A stretch of DNA of 64,000 nt from the NCBI RefSeq assembly GCF_051014445.1, contig NC_135141.1, forward strand, positions 3,968,001-4,032,000, in the 5' to 3' direction. Every line of letters begins with the position of its first letter. The stretch's first letter is position 1. Of this stretch, positions 9,271 through 21,865 are shown piece after piece. The stretch comes from Colletes latitarsis (taxonomy: Eukaryota; Arthropoda; Insecta; Hymenoptera; Colletidae). Below the pieces are notes generated by a model. That model saw nothing but the letters and a program-made list of their open reading frames with translations. It was not told the origin of the DNA and made no database searches. The translations under genes and the position numbers were made by a program.

Positions 9271-12050
9271 TATTGATCGAAACCAGGTTTTATTGACTGT
9301 TACTGTGTGGTACCACATTACTGCGTGATTCAAATCCGAAAAAACCCAGGATCTGGCCAACAAGTATGCAAAGATGGAAAAATCATGAGCCAGATGCGGG
9401 CATAACCCAGACCTAACCGGTTTTATCCTCTAAAATAGTGATCGAAATGAGGTTTAATTGACTGTTACTGTGTGGTGCCACATTACTACGTGATTCAAAT
9501 CCGAAAAAACCCAGGATCTGGCCAACAAGTATGCAAAGAATTCAAAATCATGAGCGAGATGCGGGCATAACCCAGACCTAGCCCAGACCTAACCGGAGTT
9601 ATCCTCTAAAATGTGGATCGAAACCAGCTTTAATTGACTGTATCTGTGTGGTACCACATTACTACGTGATTCAAATCCGAAAAAACCCAGGATCTGGCCA
9701 ACAAGTATGCAAAGAAGACAAAATCATGAGCCAGATGCGCGCATAACCCAGACCTAAACCAGCCCTAACCTGTTTTATCCTCTAAAATATTGATCGAAAC
9801 CAGGTTTTATTGACTGTTACTGTGTGGTACCACATTACTGCGTGATTCAAATCCGAAAAAACCCAGGATCTGGCCAACAAGCACGCAAAGAAGGCAAAAT
9901 CACGAGCCAGATGCGCGCATAACCCAGACCTAAACCAGACCTAACCGGTGTCATCCTCTAAAATATTGATCGAGACCAAGTTTAATGGGCCGTTTCAGTG
10001 TGGTATCACATTACTACGTGACTCAAACCCGAAAAAAAACCCAGGATCTGGCTTACAAGTATGCGAAGAAGGCATAATCATGAGCCAGATGCGTGCATAT
10101 CCCAGACCTAACCCAGACCTAACCGGTGTTATCCTCTAAAATGTGGATCGAAACCAGCGTTAATTGACTGTTTCTGTGTGGTACCACATTACTACGTGAT
10201 TCAAAACCGAAAAAACCCAGGGTCAGGCCAACAAGTATGCGAAGAAGGCAAAATCATGTGCCAGATACGGGCATAACCCAGACCTAAACCAGACCTAACC
10301 GGTGTCATCCTCTAAAATATTGATCGAGACCAAGTTTAATGGGCCGTTTCAGTGTGGTATCACATTACTACGTGACTCAAACCCGAAAAAAAACCCAGGA
10401 TCTGGCCTACAAGTATGCGAAGAAGGCATAATCATGAGCCAGATGCGTGCATATCCCAGACCTAACCCAGACCTAACCGGTGTTATCCTCTAAAATGTGG
10501 ATCGAAACCAGCGTTAATTGACTGTTTCTGTGTGGTACCACATTACTACGTGATTCAAAACCGAAAAAACCCAGGGTCAGGCCAACAAGTATGCGAAGAA
10601 GGCAAAATCATGTGCCAGATACGGGCATAACCCAGACCTAACCCAGACCAAACCGGTGTGTTCCTCTAAAATATTGATCGAAACCAGGTTTAATTGTCTG
10701 TTTCAGTGTGGTACCACATCACTACGTGATTCAGTCCACAGAAAACCTAGGATCTGGCCAACAAGAATGCGGAAAAGGTAAAATCATGAGCCAGATGCGG
10801 GGATAACGCAGACCTAACCCAGACCTAACCGGTGTTATCCTCTAAAATGTGGATCGAAGCCAGGTTTAATTGACTGTTTCAGTGTGGTACCACATTACTA
10901 CGTGACTCAAACCCGAAAAAACCCAGGTTCTGGCCAACAAGTATGCGAAGAAGGCAAAATCATGAGCCAGATGTGGGCATAAGCCAGACCTAACCCAGAC
11001 GTAGCCGGTTTTATCTTCTAAAATATTGATCGAAACCAGGTTTTATTGACTGCTACTGTGTGGTACCACATTACTACGTGATTCAAAACCGAAAAAACCC
11101 AGGATCTGGCCAACAAGTACGCAAAGAAGGCAAAATCATGAGCCAGATGCGCGCATAACCCAGACCTAAACCAGACCTAACCAGTGTCATCCTCTAAAAT
11201 ATTGATCGAAACCAAGTTTAATGGGCGGTTTCAGTGTGGTACCACATTACTACGTGACTCAAACCCGAAAAAACCCAGGATCTGACCAACAAGTATGCGA
11301 AGAAGGCAAAATCATGAGCCAGATGCGTGCATAACTCAGACCTAACCCAGACCTAACCGGTTTTATCCTGTAGAATATTGATCGAATCCAGCTTTAATTG
11401 ACTGTTTCAATGTGGTACAACATTACTACGTGATTCAAATCCGAAAAAACCCAGGATCTGGCCAACAAGTACGCAAAGAAGGCAAAATCATGAGCCAGAT
11501 GCGCGCATAACCCAGACCTAAACCAGACCTAACCAGTGTCATCCTCTAAAATATTGATCGAAACCAAGTTTAATGGGCGGTTTCAGTGTGGTACCACATT
11601 ACTACGTGACTCAAACCCGAAAAAACCCAGGATCTGGCCAACAAGTATGCGAAGAAGGCAAAATCATGAGCCAGATGCGTGCATAACCCAGACCTAACCC
11701 AGACCTAACCGGTGTTATCGTTCAAAATATTGATCGAAACCAAATTTAATGGATTGTTTCTGAGTGCTACCACATTACTACGTGATGCGAAACCGAAAAA
11801 ACCCAGGATCAGGCCAACAAGTATGCGAAGAAGGAAAAATCATGTGCCAGATGCGCGCATAACCCAGACCTAACCCAGACCTAACCGGTTTTATCCTCTA
11901 AAATGTAGATCCAAACCAAGTTTAATGGACTGTTTCAGTGTGGTACCACATTACTACGTGACTCAAACCCGAAAAAACCCTGGTTCTGGCCAACAAGTAT
12001 GCGAAGAAGGCAAATCATGAGCCAGATGCGTGCATAACCCAGACCTAACC
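9271..12050. repeat. Block P, copy 2 (matches 1-2780)
   Basis: Matches 1-2780 at a constant offset of 9270, with a handful of substitutions (for example 9530, near 9665, and near 9818 where GGTACC replaces GGTGCC). The match ends near 12050, where the sequence switches to Q-type TTAATCGAAGCC. It contains the dimer pair at 9964-10671. Confidence 0.92.
9964..10671. repeat. 354-bp dimer, two tandem copies
   Basis: Dimers at 9964-10317 and 10318-10671, in the same order and with the same TT/CC marks as the first two sets. Confidence 0.95.
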
Positions 12051-13468
12051 CAGACCTAACCAGTTTTGTCCTCTAAAATATTAATCGAAGCCAGGCTTTA
12101 TTGACTGTTACTGTGTGGTACCACTTTACTACGTGATTTAAATCCGAAAAAAACCCAGGATCTGGCCAACAAGTATGCAAAGAAGGCAAAATCATGAGCC
12201 AGATGCGGGCATAACACAGACCTAACCCAGACCTAACCGGTTTTATCCTCTAAAATATTGATCGAAACCAGGTTTTATTGACTGTTACTGTGTGGTACCA
12301 CATTACTACGTGATTCAAATCCGAAAAAACCCAGGATCTGGCCAACAAGTATGCAAAGAAGGCAAAATCATGAGCCAGATGCGCGCATAACCCAGACCTA
12401 ACCGGTGTCATCCTCTAAAATATTGATCGAAACCAAGTTTAATGGGCAGTTTCAGTGTGGTATCACATTACAACGAGACTCAAACCCGAAAAAAACCCAG
12501 GATCTGGCCAACAAGTATGCGAAGAAGGCAAAATCATGAGCCAGATGCGTGCATAACCCAGACCTAACCCAGACCTAACCGGTTTTATCCTCTAAAATAT
12601 TGATCGAAACCAAATTTAATGGACTGTTTCAGTGTGGTACCACATTACTACGTGACTCAAACCCGAAAAAACCCTGGTTCTGGCCAACAAGTATGCAAAG
12701 AATTCAAAATCATGAGCGAGATGCGGGCATAACCCAGACCTAGCCCAGACCTAACCGGAGTTATCCTCTAAAATGTGGATCGAAACCAGCTTTAATTGAC
12801 TGTTTCTGTGTGGTACCACATTACTACGTGATTCAAATCCGAAAAAACCCAGGATCTGGCCAACAAGTATGCGAAGAAGGCAAAATCTTGAGCCAGATGC
12901 GGGCATAAGCCAGACCTAACCAGTTTTGTCCTCTAAAATATTAATCGAAGCCAGGCTTTATTGACTGTTACTGTGTGGTACCACTTTACTACGTGATTTA
13001 AATCCGAAAAAAACCCAGGATCTGGCCAACAAGTATGCAAAGAAGGCAAAATCATGAGCCAGATGCGGGCATAACACAGACCTAACCCAGACCTAACCGG
13101 TTTTATCCTCTAAAATATTGATCGAAACCAGGTTTTATTGACTGTTACTGGGTGGTACCACATTACTACGTGATTTAAATCCGAAAAAAACCCAGGATCT
13201 GGCCAACAAGTATGCAAAGAAGGCAAAATCATGAGCCAGATGCGGGCATAACACAGACCTAACCCAGACCTAACCGGTTATATTCTCTAAAATATTGATC
13301 GAAACCAGGTTTTGTTGACTGTTTCGTTGTGGTACCGCATTACTACGTGATTCAAACAGGGTAAAACCCAGGTTCTGGCCAACAAGTATGCGAAGAAGGC
13401 AAAATCATGAGCCAGATGCGGGCATAAGCCAGACCTAACCCAGCCCTAACCTGTTTTATCCTCTAAAA
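12051..13468. repeat. Shortened block Q with a P-type monomer patch
   Basis: Built from Q-type monomers. 12421-12690 matches 8223-8492 and 12867-13468 matches 8668-9270, both at an offset of 4198-4199. Between them, 12691-12866 carries the P-type monomer with GAATTCAAAATC and GAGCGAGATG, matching about 9529-9704. In full Q the corresponding monomer is the GTATTCTAAG type. The first 360 bp reuse monomers like 8723-8890 and 8040-8215. Confidence 0.85.
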
Positions 13469-16072
13469 TATTGATCGAAACCAGGTTTTATTGACTGTTA
13501 CTGTGTGGTACCACATTACTGCGTGATTCAAATCCGAAAAAACCCAGGATCTGGCCAACAAGTATGCAAAGATGGAAAAATCATGAGCCAGATGCGGGCA
13601 TAACCCAGACCTAACCGGTTTTATCCTCTAAAATAGTGATCGAAATGAGGTTTAATTGACTGTTACTGTGTGGTGCCACATTACTACGTGATTCAAATCC
13701 GAAGAAACCCAGGATCTGGCCAACAAGTATGCAAAGAATTCAAAATCATGAGCGAGATGCGGGCATAACCCAGACCTAGCCCAGACCTAACCGGAGTTAT
13801 CCTCTAAAATGTGGATCGAAACCAGCTTTAATGGACTGTTTCTGTGTGGTACCACATTACTACGTGATTCAAATCCGAAAAAACCCAGGATCTGGCCAAC
13901 AAGTATGCAAAGAAGACAAAATCATGACCCAGATGCGCGCATAACCCAGACCTAAACCAGACCTAACCGGTGTCATCCTCTAAAATATTGATCGAGACCA
14001 AGTTTAATGGGCCGTTTCAGAGTGGTATCACATTACTACGTGACTCAAACCCGAAAAAAAACCCAGGATCTGGCTTACAAGTATGCGAAGAAGGCATAAT
14101 CATGAGCCAGATGCGTGCATATCCCAGACCTAACCCAGACCTAACCGGTGTTATCCTCTAAAATGTGGATCGAAACCAGCGTTAATTGACTGTTTCTGTG
14201 TGGTACCACATTACTACGTGATTCAAAACCGAAAAAACCCAGGGTCAGGCCAACAAGTATGCGAAGAAGGCAAAATCATGTGCCAGATACGGGCATAACC
14301 CAGACCTAAACCAGACCTAACCGGTGTCATCCTCTAAAATATTGATCGAGACCAAGTTTAATGGGCCGTTTCAGTGTGGTATCACATTACTACGTGACTC
14401 AAACCCGAAAAAAAACCCAGGATCTGGCCTACAAGTATGCGTAGAAGGCATAATCATGAGCCAGATGCGTGCATATCCCAGACCTAACCCAGACCTAACC
14501 GGTGTTATCCTCTAAAATGTGGATCGAAACCAGCGTTAATTGACTGTTTCTGTCTGGTACCACATTACTACGTGATTCAAAACCGAAAAAACCCAGGGTC
14601 AGGCCAACAAGTATGCGAAGAAGGCAAAATCATGTGCCAGATACGGGCATAACCCAGACCTAAACCAGACCTAACCGGTGTCATCCTCTAAAATATTGAT
14701 CGAGACCAAGTTTAATGGGCCGTTTCAGTGTGGTATCACATTACTACGTGACTCAAACCCGAAAAAAAACCCAGGATCTGGGCTACAAGTATGCGAAGAA
14801 GGCATAATCATGAGCCAGATGCGTGCATATCCCAGACCTAACCCAGACCTAACCGGTGTTATCCTCTAAAATGTGGATCGAAACCAGCGTTAATTGACTG
14901 TTTCTGTGTGGTACCACATTACTACGTGATTCAAAACCGAAAAAACCCAGGGTCAGGCCAACATGTATGCGAAGAAGGCAAAATCATGTGCCAGATACGG
15001 GCATAACCCAGACCTAACCCAGACCAAACCGGTGTGTTCCTCTAAAATATTGATCGAAACCAGGTTTAATTGTCTGTTTCAGTGTGGTACCACATCACTA
15101 CGTGATTCAGTCCACAGAAAACCTAGGATCTGGCCAACAAGAATGCGGAAAAGGTAAAATCATGAGCCAGATGCGGGGATAACGCAGACCTAACCCAGAC
15201 CTAACCGGTGTTATCCTCTAAAATGTGGATCGAAGCCAGGTTTAATTGACTGTTTCAGTGTGGTACCACATTACTACATGACTCAAACCCGAAAAAACCC
15301 AGGTTCTGGCCAACAAGTATGCGAAGAAGGCAAAATCATGAGCCAGATGTGGGCATAAGCCAGACCTAACCCAGACGTAGCCGGTTTTATCTTCTAAAAT
15401 ATTGATCGAAACCAAGTTTAATGGGCGGTTTCAGTGTGGTACCACATTACTACGTGACTCAAACCCGAAAAAACCCAGGATCTGGCCAACAAGTATGCGA
15501 AGAAGGCAAAATCATGAGCCAGATGCGTGCATAACTCAGACCTAACCCAGACCTAACCGGTTTTATCCTGTAGAATATTGATCGAAACCAGCTTTAATTG
15601 ACTGTTTCAATGTGGTACAACATTACTACGTGATTCAAATCCGAAAAAACCCAGGATCTGGCCAACAAGTACGCAAAGAAGGCAAAATCATGAGCCAGAT
15701 GCGCGCATAACCCAGACCTAAACCAGACCTAACCAGTGTCATCCTCTAAAATATTGATCGAAACCAAGTTTAATGGGCGGTTTCAGTGTGGTACCACATT
15801 ACTACGTGACTCAAACCCGAAAAAACCCAGGATCTGGCCAACAAGTATGCGAAGAAGGCAAAATCATGAGCCAGATGCGTGCATAACCCAGACCTAACCC
15901 AGACCTAACCGGTGTTATCGTCCAAAATATTGATCGAAACCAAATTTAATGGATTGTTTCTGAGTGCTACCACATTACTACGTGATGCGAAACCGAAAAA
16001 ACTCAGGATCAGGCCAACAAGTATGCGAAGAAGGAAAAATCATGTGCCAGATGCGCGCATAACCCAGACCTA
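13469..16072. repeat. Block P, copy 3, with three 354-bp dimers
   Basis: Matches 9271 onward at offset 4198. After about 13930 one monomer is missing relative to 9271-12050, so the offset becomes 4022. A third dimer copy is then inserted, and a further monomer is missing near 15402. It ends near 16072, where block Q begins. Confidence 0.9.
13986..15047. repeat. 354-bp dimer, three tandem copies
   Basis: Dimers at 13986-14339, 14340-14693 and 14694-15047. The marks read GGCTTACAAG, GGCCTACAAG and GGGCTACAAG. Private changes include AGAGTGGTATC in the first and GCGTAGAAGG in the second. This is the largest copy number of the dimer in the window. Confidence 0.95.
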
Positions 16073-18722
16073 ACCCAGACCTAACCGGTGTTATCCTCTA
16101 AAATGTGGATCGAAGCCAGCCTTAATTGACTGTTTCAGTGTGGTACCACATTACTACGTGATTCAAATTCGAGAAAACCCAGGATCTGGCCAACAAGTAT
16201 GCGAAGAAGGCATAATCATGAGCCAGATGCGGGCATAAGCCAGACCTAACCCAGACCTAACCGGTTTTATCCTCTAAACTATTGATCGAAACCTGGCTTT
16301 ATTGACTGTTACTGTGTGGTACCACATTACTACGTGTTTCAAATCCGAAAAAACCCAAAATCTGGCCAACAAGTATGCAAAGATGGCAAAATCATGAGCC
16401 AGATGCGGGCATAAGCCAGACCTAACCCAGACCTAACCGGTGTCATCCTTTAAAATGTTGATCGAAACCAAGTTTAATGGACTGTTTCAGTGTGGTACCA
16501 CATTACTACGTGACTCAAACCCGAAAAAACCCAGGATCTGGCCAACAAGTATGCGAAGAAGGCAAAATCATGAGCCAGATGTGGGCATAAGCCAGACCTA
16601 ACCCAGACCTAACCGGTTTTATCCTCTAAAATAGTGATCGAAACCAGCTTTAATTGACTGTTTCTGTGTGGTACCACATTACTACGTGATTCAAAACCGA
16701 AGAAATTCAGGATCTGGCCAACATGTGTGCAAAGAAGGCAAAATCATGAGCCAGATGCGGGCATAACCCAGACCTAACCCAGACTTAACCGGTGTCATCC
16801 TTTAAAATATTGATCGAAACCAAGTTTAGTGGACTGTTTCAGTGTGTTACCACATTACTACCTAACTCAAACACGAAAAAACCCGGGATCTGGCCAACAA
16901 GTATGCGAAGAAGGCAAAATCATGAGCCAGATGCGTGCATAACCCAGACCTAACCCAGACCTAACCGGTGTTATCCTCTAAAATGTGGATCAAAACCAGC
17001 TTTAATTGACTGTTTCTGTGTGGTACCACATTACTACCTGATTCAAAACCGAAAAACCCTGGATCAGGCCAACAAGTATGCGAAGAAGGCAAAATCATGT
17101 TCCAGATACGGGCATAACCCAGACCTAACCCAGACCAAACCGGTGTGATCCTCTAAAATATTGATCGAAACCAGGTTTAATTGTCTGTTTCAGTGTGGAA
17201 CCACATTACTACGTGATTCAATCCACAGAAAACCTAGGATCTGGCCAACAAGAATGCGGAAAAGGTAAAATCATGAGCCAGATGCGGGCATAACGCAGAC
17301 CTAACTCAGACCTAACCGGTGTTATCCTCTAAAATGTGGATCGAAGCCAGCTTTAATTGACTGTTTCAGTGTGGTACCACATTACTACGTGACTCAAACC
17401 CGAAAAAACCCAGGTTCTGGCCAACAAGTATGTGAAGAAGGCAAAATCATGAGCCAGATGTGGGCATAAGCCAAACCTAACCCAGACCTAACCGGATTTA
17501 TCCTCTAAAATATTGATCGAAACCAGGTTTTATTGACTGCTACTGTGTGGTACCACATTACTACGTGATTCAAATCCGAAAAAACCCAGGATCTGGCCAA
17601 CAAGTATGCAAAGAAGGCAAAATCATGAGCCAGATGCGCGCATAACCCAGACCTAACCGGTGTCATCCTCTAAAATATTGATCGAAACCAAGTTTAATGG
17701 GCAGTTTCAGTGTGGTATCACATTACAACGAGACTCAAACCCGAAAAAAACCCAGGATCTGGCCAACAAGTATGCGAAGAAGGCAAAATCATGAGCCAGA
17801 TGCGTGCATAACCCAGACCTAACCCAGACCTAACCGGTTTTATCCTCTAAAATATTGATCGAAACCAAATTTAATGGACTGTTTCAGTGTGGTACCACAT
17901 TACTACGTGACTCAAACCCGAAAAAACCCAGGTTCTGGCCAACAAGTATTCTAAGAAGGCAAAATCATGAGCCAGATGTGGGCATAACCCAGACCTAACC
18001 CAGACCTAACCGGTTTTATCCTCTTAAATATTGATCGAAACCAGGTTTTATTGACTGTTACTGTGTGGTACCACATTACTACGTGATTCAAATCCGAAAA
18101 ACCCAGGAACTGGCCAACAAGTATGCGAAGAAGGCAAAATCTTGAGCCAGATGCGGGCATAAGCCAGACCTAACCAGTTTTGTCCTCTAAAATATTAATC
18201 GAAGCCAGGCTTTATTGACTGTTACTGTGTGGTACCACTTTACTACGTGATTTAAATCCGAAAAAAACCCAGGATCTGGCCAACAAGTATGCAAAGAAGG
18301 CAAAATCATGAGCCAGATGCGGGCATAACACAGACCTAACCCAGACCTAACCGGTTTTATCCTCTAAAATATTGATCGAAACCAGGTTTTATTGACTGTT
18401 ACTGTGTGGTACCACATTACTACGTGATTTAAATCCGAAAAAAACCCAGGATCTGGCCAACAAGTATGCAAAGAAGGCAAAATCATGAGCCAGATGCGGG
18501 CATAACACAGACCTAACCCAGACCTAACCGGTTATATTCTCTAAAATATTGATCGAAACCAGGTTTTGTTGACTGTTTCGTTGTGGTACCGCATTACTAC
18601 GTGATTCAAACAGGGTAAAACCCAGGTTCTGGCCAACAAGTATGCGAAGAAGGCAAAATCATGAGCCAGATGCGGGCATAAGCCAGACCTAACCCAGCCC
18701 TAACCTCTTTTATCCTCTAAAA
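16073..18722. repeat. Block Q, copy 2
   Basis: Matches 6621-9270 at offset 9453, then 9452. Private markers (GAAATTCAGG, TGTGTTACC, GTATTCTAAG, TTAATCGAAGCC) are kept in order. A few substitutions separate the copies. Confidence 0.9.
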
Positions 18723-19400
18723 TATTGATCGAAACCAGGTTTTATTGACTGTTACTGTGTGGTACCACATTACTGCGTGATTCAAATCCGAAAAAACCCA
18801 GGATCTGGCCAACAAGTATGCAAAGATGGAAAAATCATGAGCCAGATGCGGGCATAACCCAGACCTAACCGGTTTTATCCTCTAAAATAGTGATCGAAAT
18901 GAGGTTTAATTGACTGTTACTGTGTGGTGCCACATTACTACGTGATTCAAATCCGAAAAAACCCAGGATCTGGCCAACAAGTATGCAAAGAATTCAAAAT
19001 CATGAGCGAGATGCGGGCATAACCCAGACCTAGCCCAGACCTAACCGGAGTTATCCTCTAAAATGTGGATCGAAACCAGCTTTAATTGACTGTTTCTGTG
19101 TGGTACCACATTACTACGTGATTCAAATCCGAAAAAACCCAGGATCTGGCCAACAAGTATGCATAGAAGACAAAATCATGAGCCAGATGCGCGCATAACC
19201 CAGACCTAAACCAGCCCTAACCTGTTTTATCCTCTAAAATATTGATCGAAACCAGGTTTTATTGACTGTTACTGTGTGGTACCACATTACTGCGTGATTC
19301 AAATCCGAAAAAACCCAGGATCTGGCCAACAAGCACGCAAAGAAGGCAAAATCACGAGCCAGATGCGCGCATAACCCAGACCTAAACCAGACCTAACCGG
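18723..19400. repeat. Start of a fourth P block, cut off
   Basis: Four monomers matching 9271-9948. At 19401, just after CTAAACCAGACCTAACCGG, the sequence switches to a monomer with GTGGATCAAAACC that normally belongs to block Q (compare 7526). The P block is therefore truncated before its dimer. Confidence 0.88.
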
Positions 19401-21865
19401 TGTTATCCTCTAAAATGTGGATCAAAACCAGCTTTAATTGACTGTTTCTGTGTGGTACCACATTACTATGTGATTCAAAACCGAAAAACCCTGGATCAGG
19501 CCAACAAGTATGCGAAGAAGGCAAAATCATGTTCCAGATGCGTGCATATCCCAGACCTAACCCAGACCTAACCGGTGTTATCCTCTAAAATGTGGATCGA
19601 AACCAGCGTTAATTGACTGTTTCTGTGTGGTACCACATTACTACGTGATTCAAAACCGAAAAAACCCAGGGTCAGGCCAACAAGTATGCGAAGAAGGCAA
19701 AATCATGTGCCAGATACGGGCATAACCCAGACCTAAACCAGACCTAACCGGTGTCATCCTCTAAAATATTGATCGAGACCAAGTTTAATGGGCCGTTTCA
19801 GTGTGGTATCACATTACTACGTGACTCAAACCCGAAAAAAAACCCAGGATCTGGCCTACAAGTATGCGAAGAAGGCATAATCATGAGCCAGATGCGTGCA
19901 TATCCCAGACCTAACCCAGACCTAACCGGTGTTATCCTCTAAAATGTGGATCGAAACCAGCGTTAATTGACTGTTTCTGTGTGGTACCACATTACTACGT
20001 GATTCAAAACCGAAAAAACCCAGGGTCAGGCCAACAAGTATGCGAAGAAGGCAAAATCATGTGCCAGATACGGGCATAACCCAGACCTAACCCAGACCAA
20101 ACCGGTGTGTTCCTCTAAAATATTGATCGAAACCAGGTTTAATTGTCTGTTTCAGTGTGGTACCACATCACTACGTGATTCAGTCCACAGAAAACCTAGG
20201 ATCTGGCCAACAAGAATGCGGAAAAGGTAAAATCATGAGCCAGATGCGGGGATAACGCAGACCTAACCCAGACCTAACCGGTGTTATCCTCTAAAATGTG
20301 GATCGAAGCCAGGTTTAATTGACTGTTTCAGTGTGGTACCACATTACTACGTGACTCAAACCCGAAAAAACCCAGGTTCTGGCCAACAAGTATGCGAAGA
20401 AGGCAAAATCATGAGCCAGATGTGGGCATAAGCCAGACCTAACCCAGACGTAGCCGGTTTTATCTTCTAAAATATTGATCGAAACCAGGTTTTATTGACT
20501 GCTACTGTGTGGTACCACATTACTACGTGATTCAAATCCGAAAAAACCCAGGATCTGGCCAACAAGTACGCAAAGAAGGCAAAATCATGAGCCAGATGCG
20601 CGCATAACCCAGACCTAAACCAGACCTAACCAGTGTCATCCTCTAAAATATTGATCGAAACCAAGTTTAATGGGCGGTTTCAGTGTGGTACCACATTACT
20701 ACGTGACTCAAACCCGAAAAAACCCAGGATCTGGCCAACAAGTATGCGAAGAAGGCAAAATCATGAGCCAGATGCGTGCATAACTCAGACCTAACCCAGA
20801 CCTAACCGGTTTTATCCTGTAGAATATTGATCGAAACCAGCTTTAATTGACTGTTTCAATGTGGTACAACATTACTACGTGATTCAAATTCGAGAAAACC
20901 CAGGATCTGGCCAACAAGTATGCGAACAAGGCAAAGTCATGAGCCAGATGCGGGCATAAGCCAGACCTAACCCAGACCTAACCGGTTTTATCCTCTAAAA
21001 TATTGATTGAAACCTGGTTTTATTGACTGTTACTGTGTGGTACCACATCACTACGTGATTCAAACTGGAAAAAACCCAGGGTCTGGCCAACAAGTATGCG
21101 AAGAAGGCAAAATCGTGAGCCAGATGCGTGCATAACCCAGACCTAACCCAGACCTAACCGGTGTTATCGTCCAAAATATTGATCGAAACCAAATTTAATG
21201 GATTGTTTCTGAGTGCTACCACATTACTACGTGATTCGAAACCGGAAAAACCCAGGATCAGGCCAACAAGTATGCGAAGAAGGAAAAATCATGTGCCAGA
21301 TGCGCGCATAACCCAGACCTAACCCAGACCTAACCGGTTCTATCCTCTAATATGTGGATCGAAACCAAGTTTAATGGACTGTTTCAGTGTGGTACCACAT
21401 TACTACGTGACTCAAACCCGAAAAAACCCTGGTTCTGGCCAACAAGTATGCGAAGAAGGCAAAATCATGATCCAGATGTGGGCATAAGCCAGACCTAACC
21501 CAGACCTAACCGGTTTTATCCTCTAAAATAGTGATCGAAACCAGCTTTAATTGACTGTTTCTGTGTGGTACCACATTACTACGTGATTCAAAACCGAAGA
21601 AATTCAGGATCTGGCCAACATGTGTGCAAAGAAGGCAGAATCATGAGCCAGATGCGTGCATAACTCAGACCTAACCCAGACTTAACCGGTGTCATCCTTT
21701 AAAATATTGATCGGAACCAAGTTTAGTGGACTGTTTCGGTGTGTTACCACATTACTACGTAACTCAAACACGAAAAAACCCGGGAGCTGGCCATCAAGTA
21801 TGCGAAGAAGGCAAAATCATGAGCCAGATGCGTGCATAACCCAGACCTAACCCAGACCTAACCGG
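19401..21865. repeat. 2.45-kb tandem unit R, copy 1
   Basis: Begins with the GTGGATCAAAACC monomer fused to the tail of a dimer monomer (GATGCGTGCATATCC near 19538). It repeats at 21866 (offset 2465). After the full dimer at 19767-20120, which the next copy lacks, the offset becomes 2111. It contains P-like monomers followed by Q-like GAAATTCAGG and GAGCTGGCCATC monomers near 21598 and 21785. Confidence 0.88.
19767..20120. repeat. 354-bp dimer, single copy
   Basis: Last complete dimer in the window, with the CC mark (GGCCTACAAG). It is preceded at about 19591-19766 by a lone second-half monomer with CCAGCGTTAATTG. A further lone half occurs at about 22053-22228. Beyond about 22.1 kb I see no CCAGCGTTAATTG monomer. 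Confidence 0.93.

Noticed and set aside
14963..15157. 64-codon open frame starting with ATG
   Set aside because: The ATG comes from one base change (ACATGTATG for ACAAGTATG) in a dimer copy, and the frame runs through satellite only.
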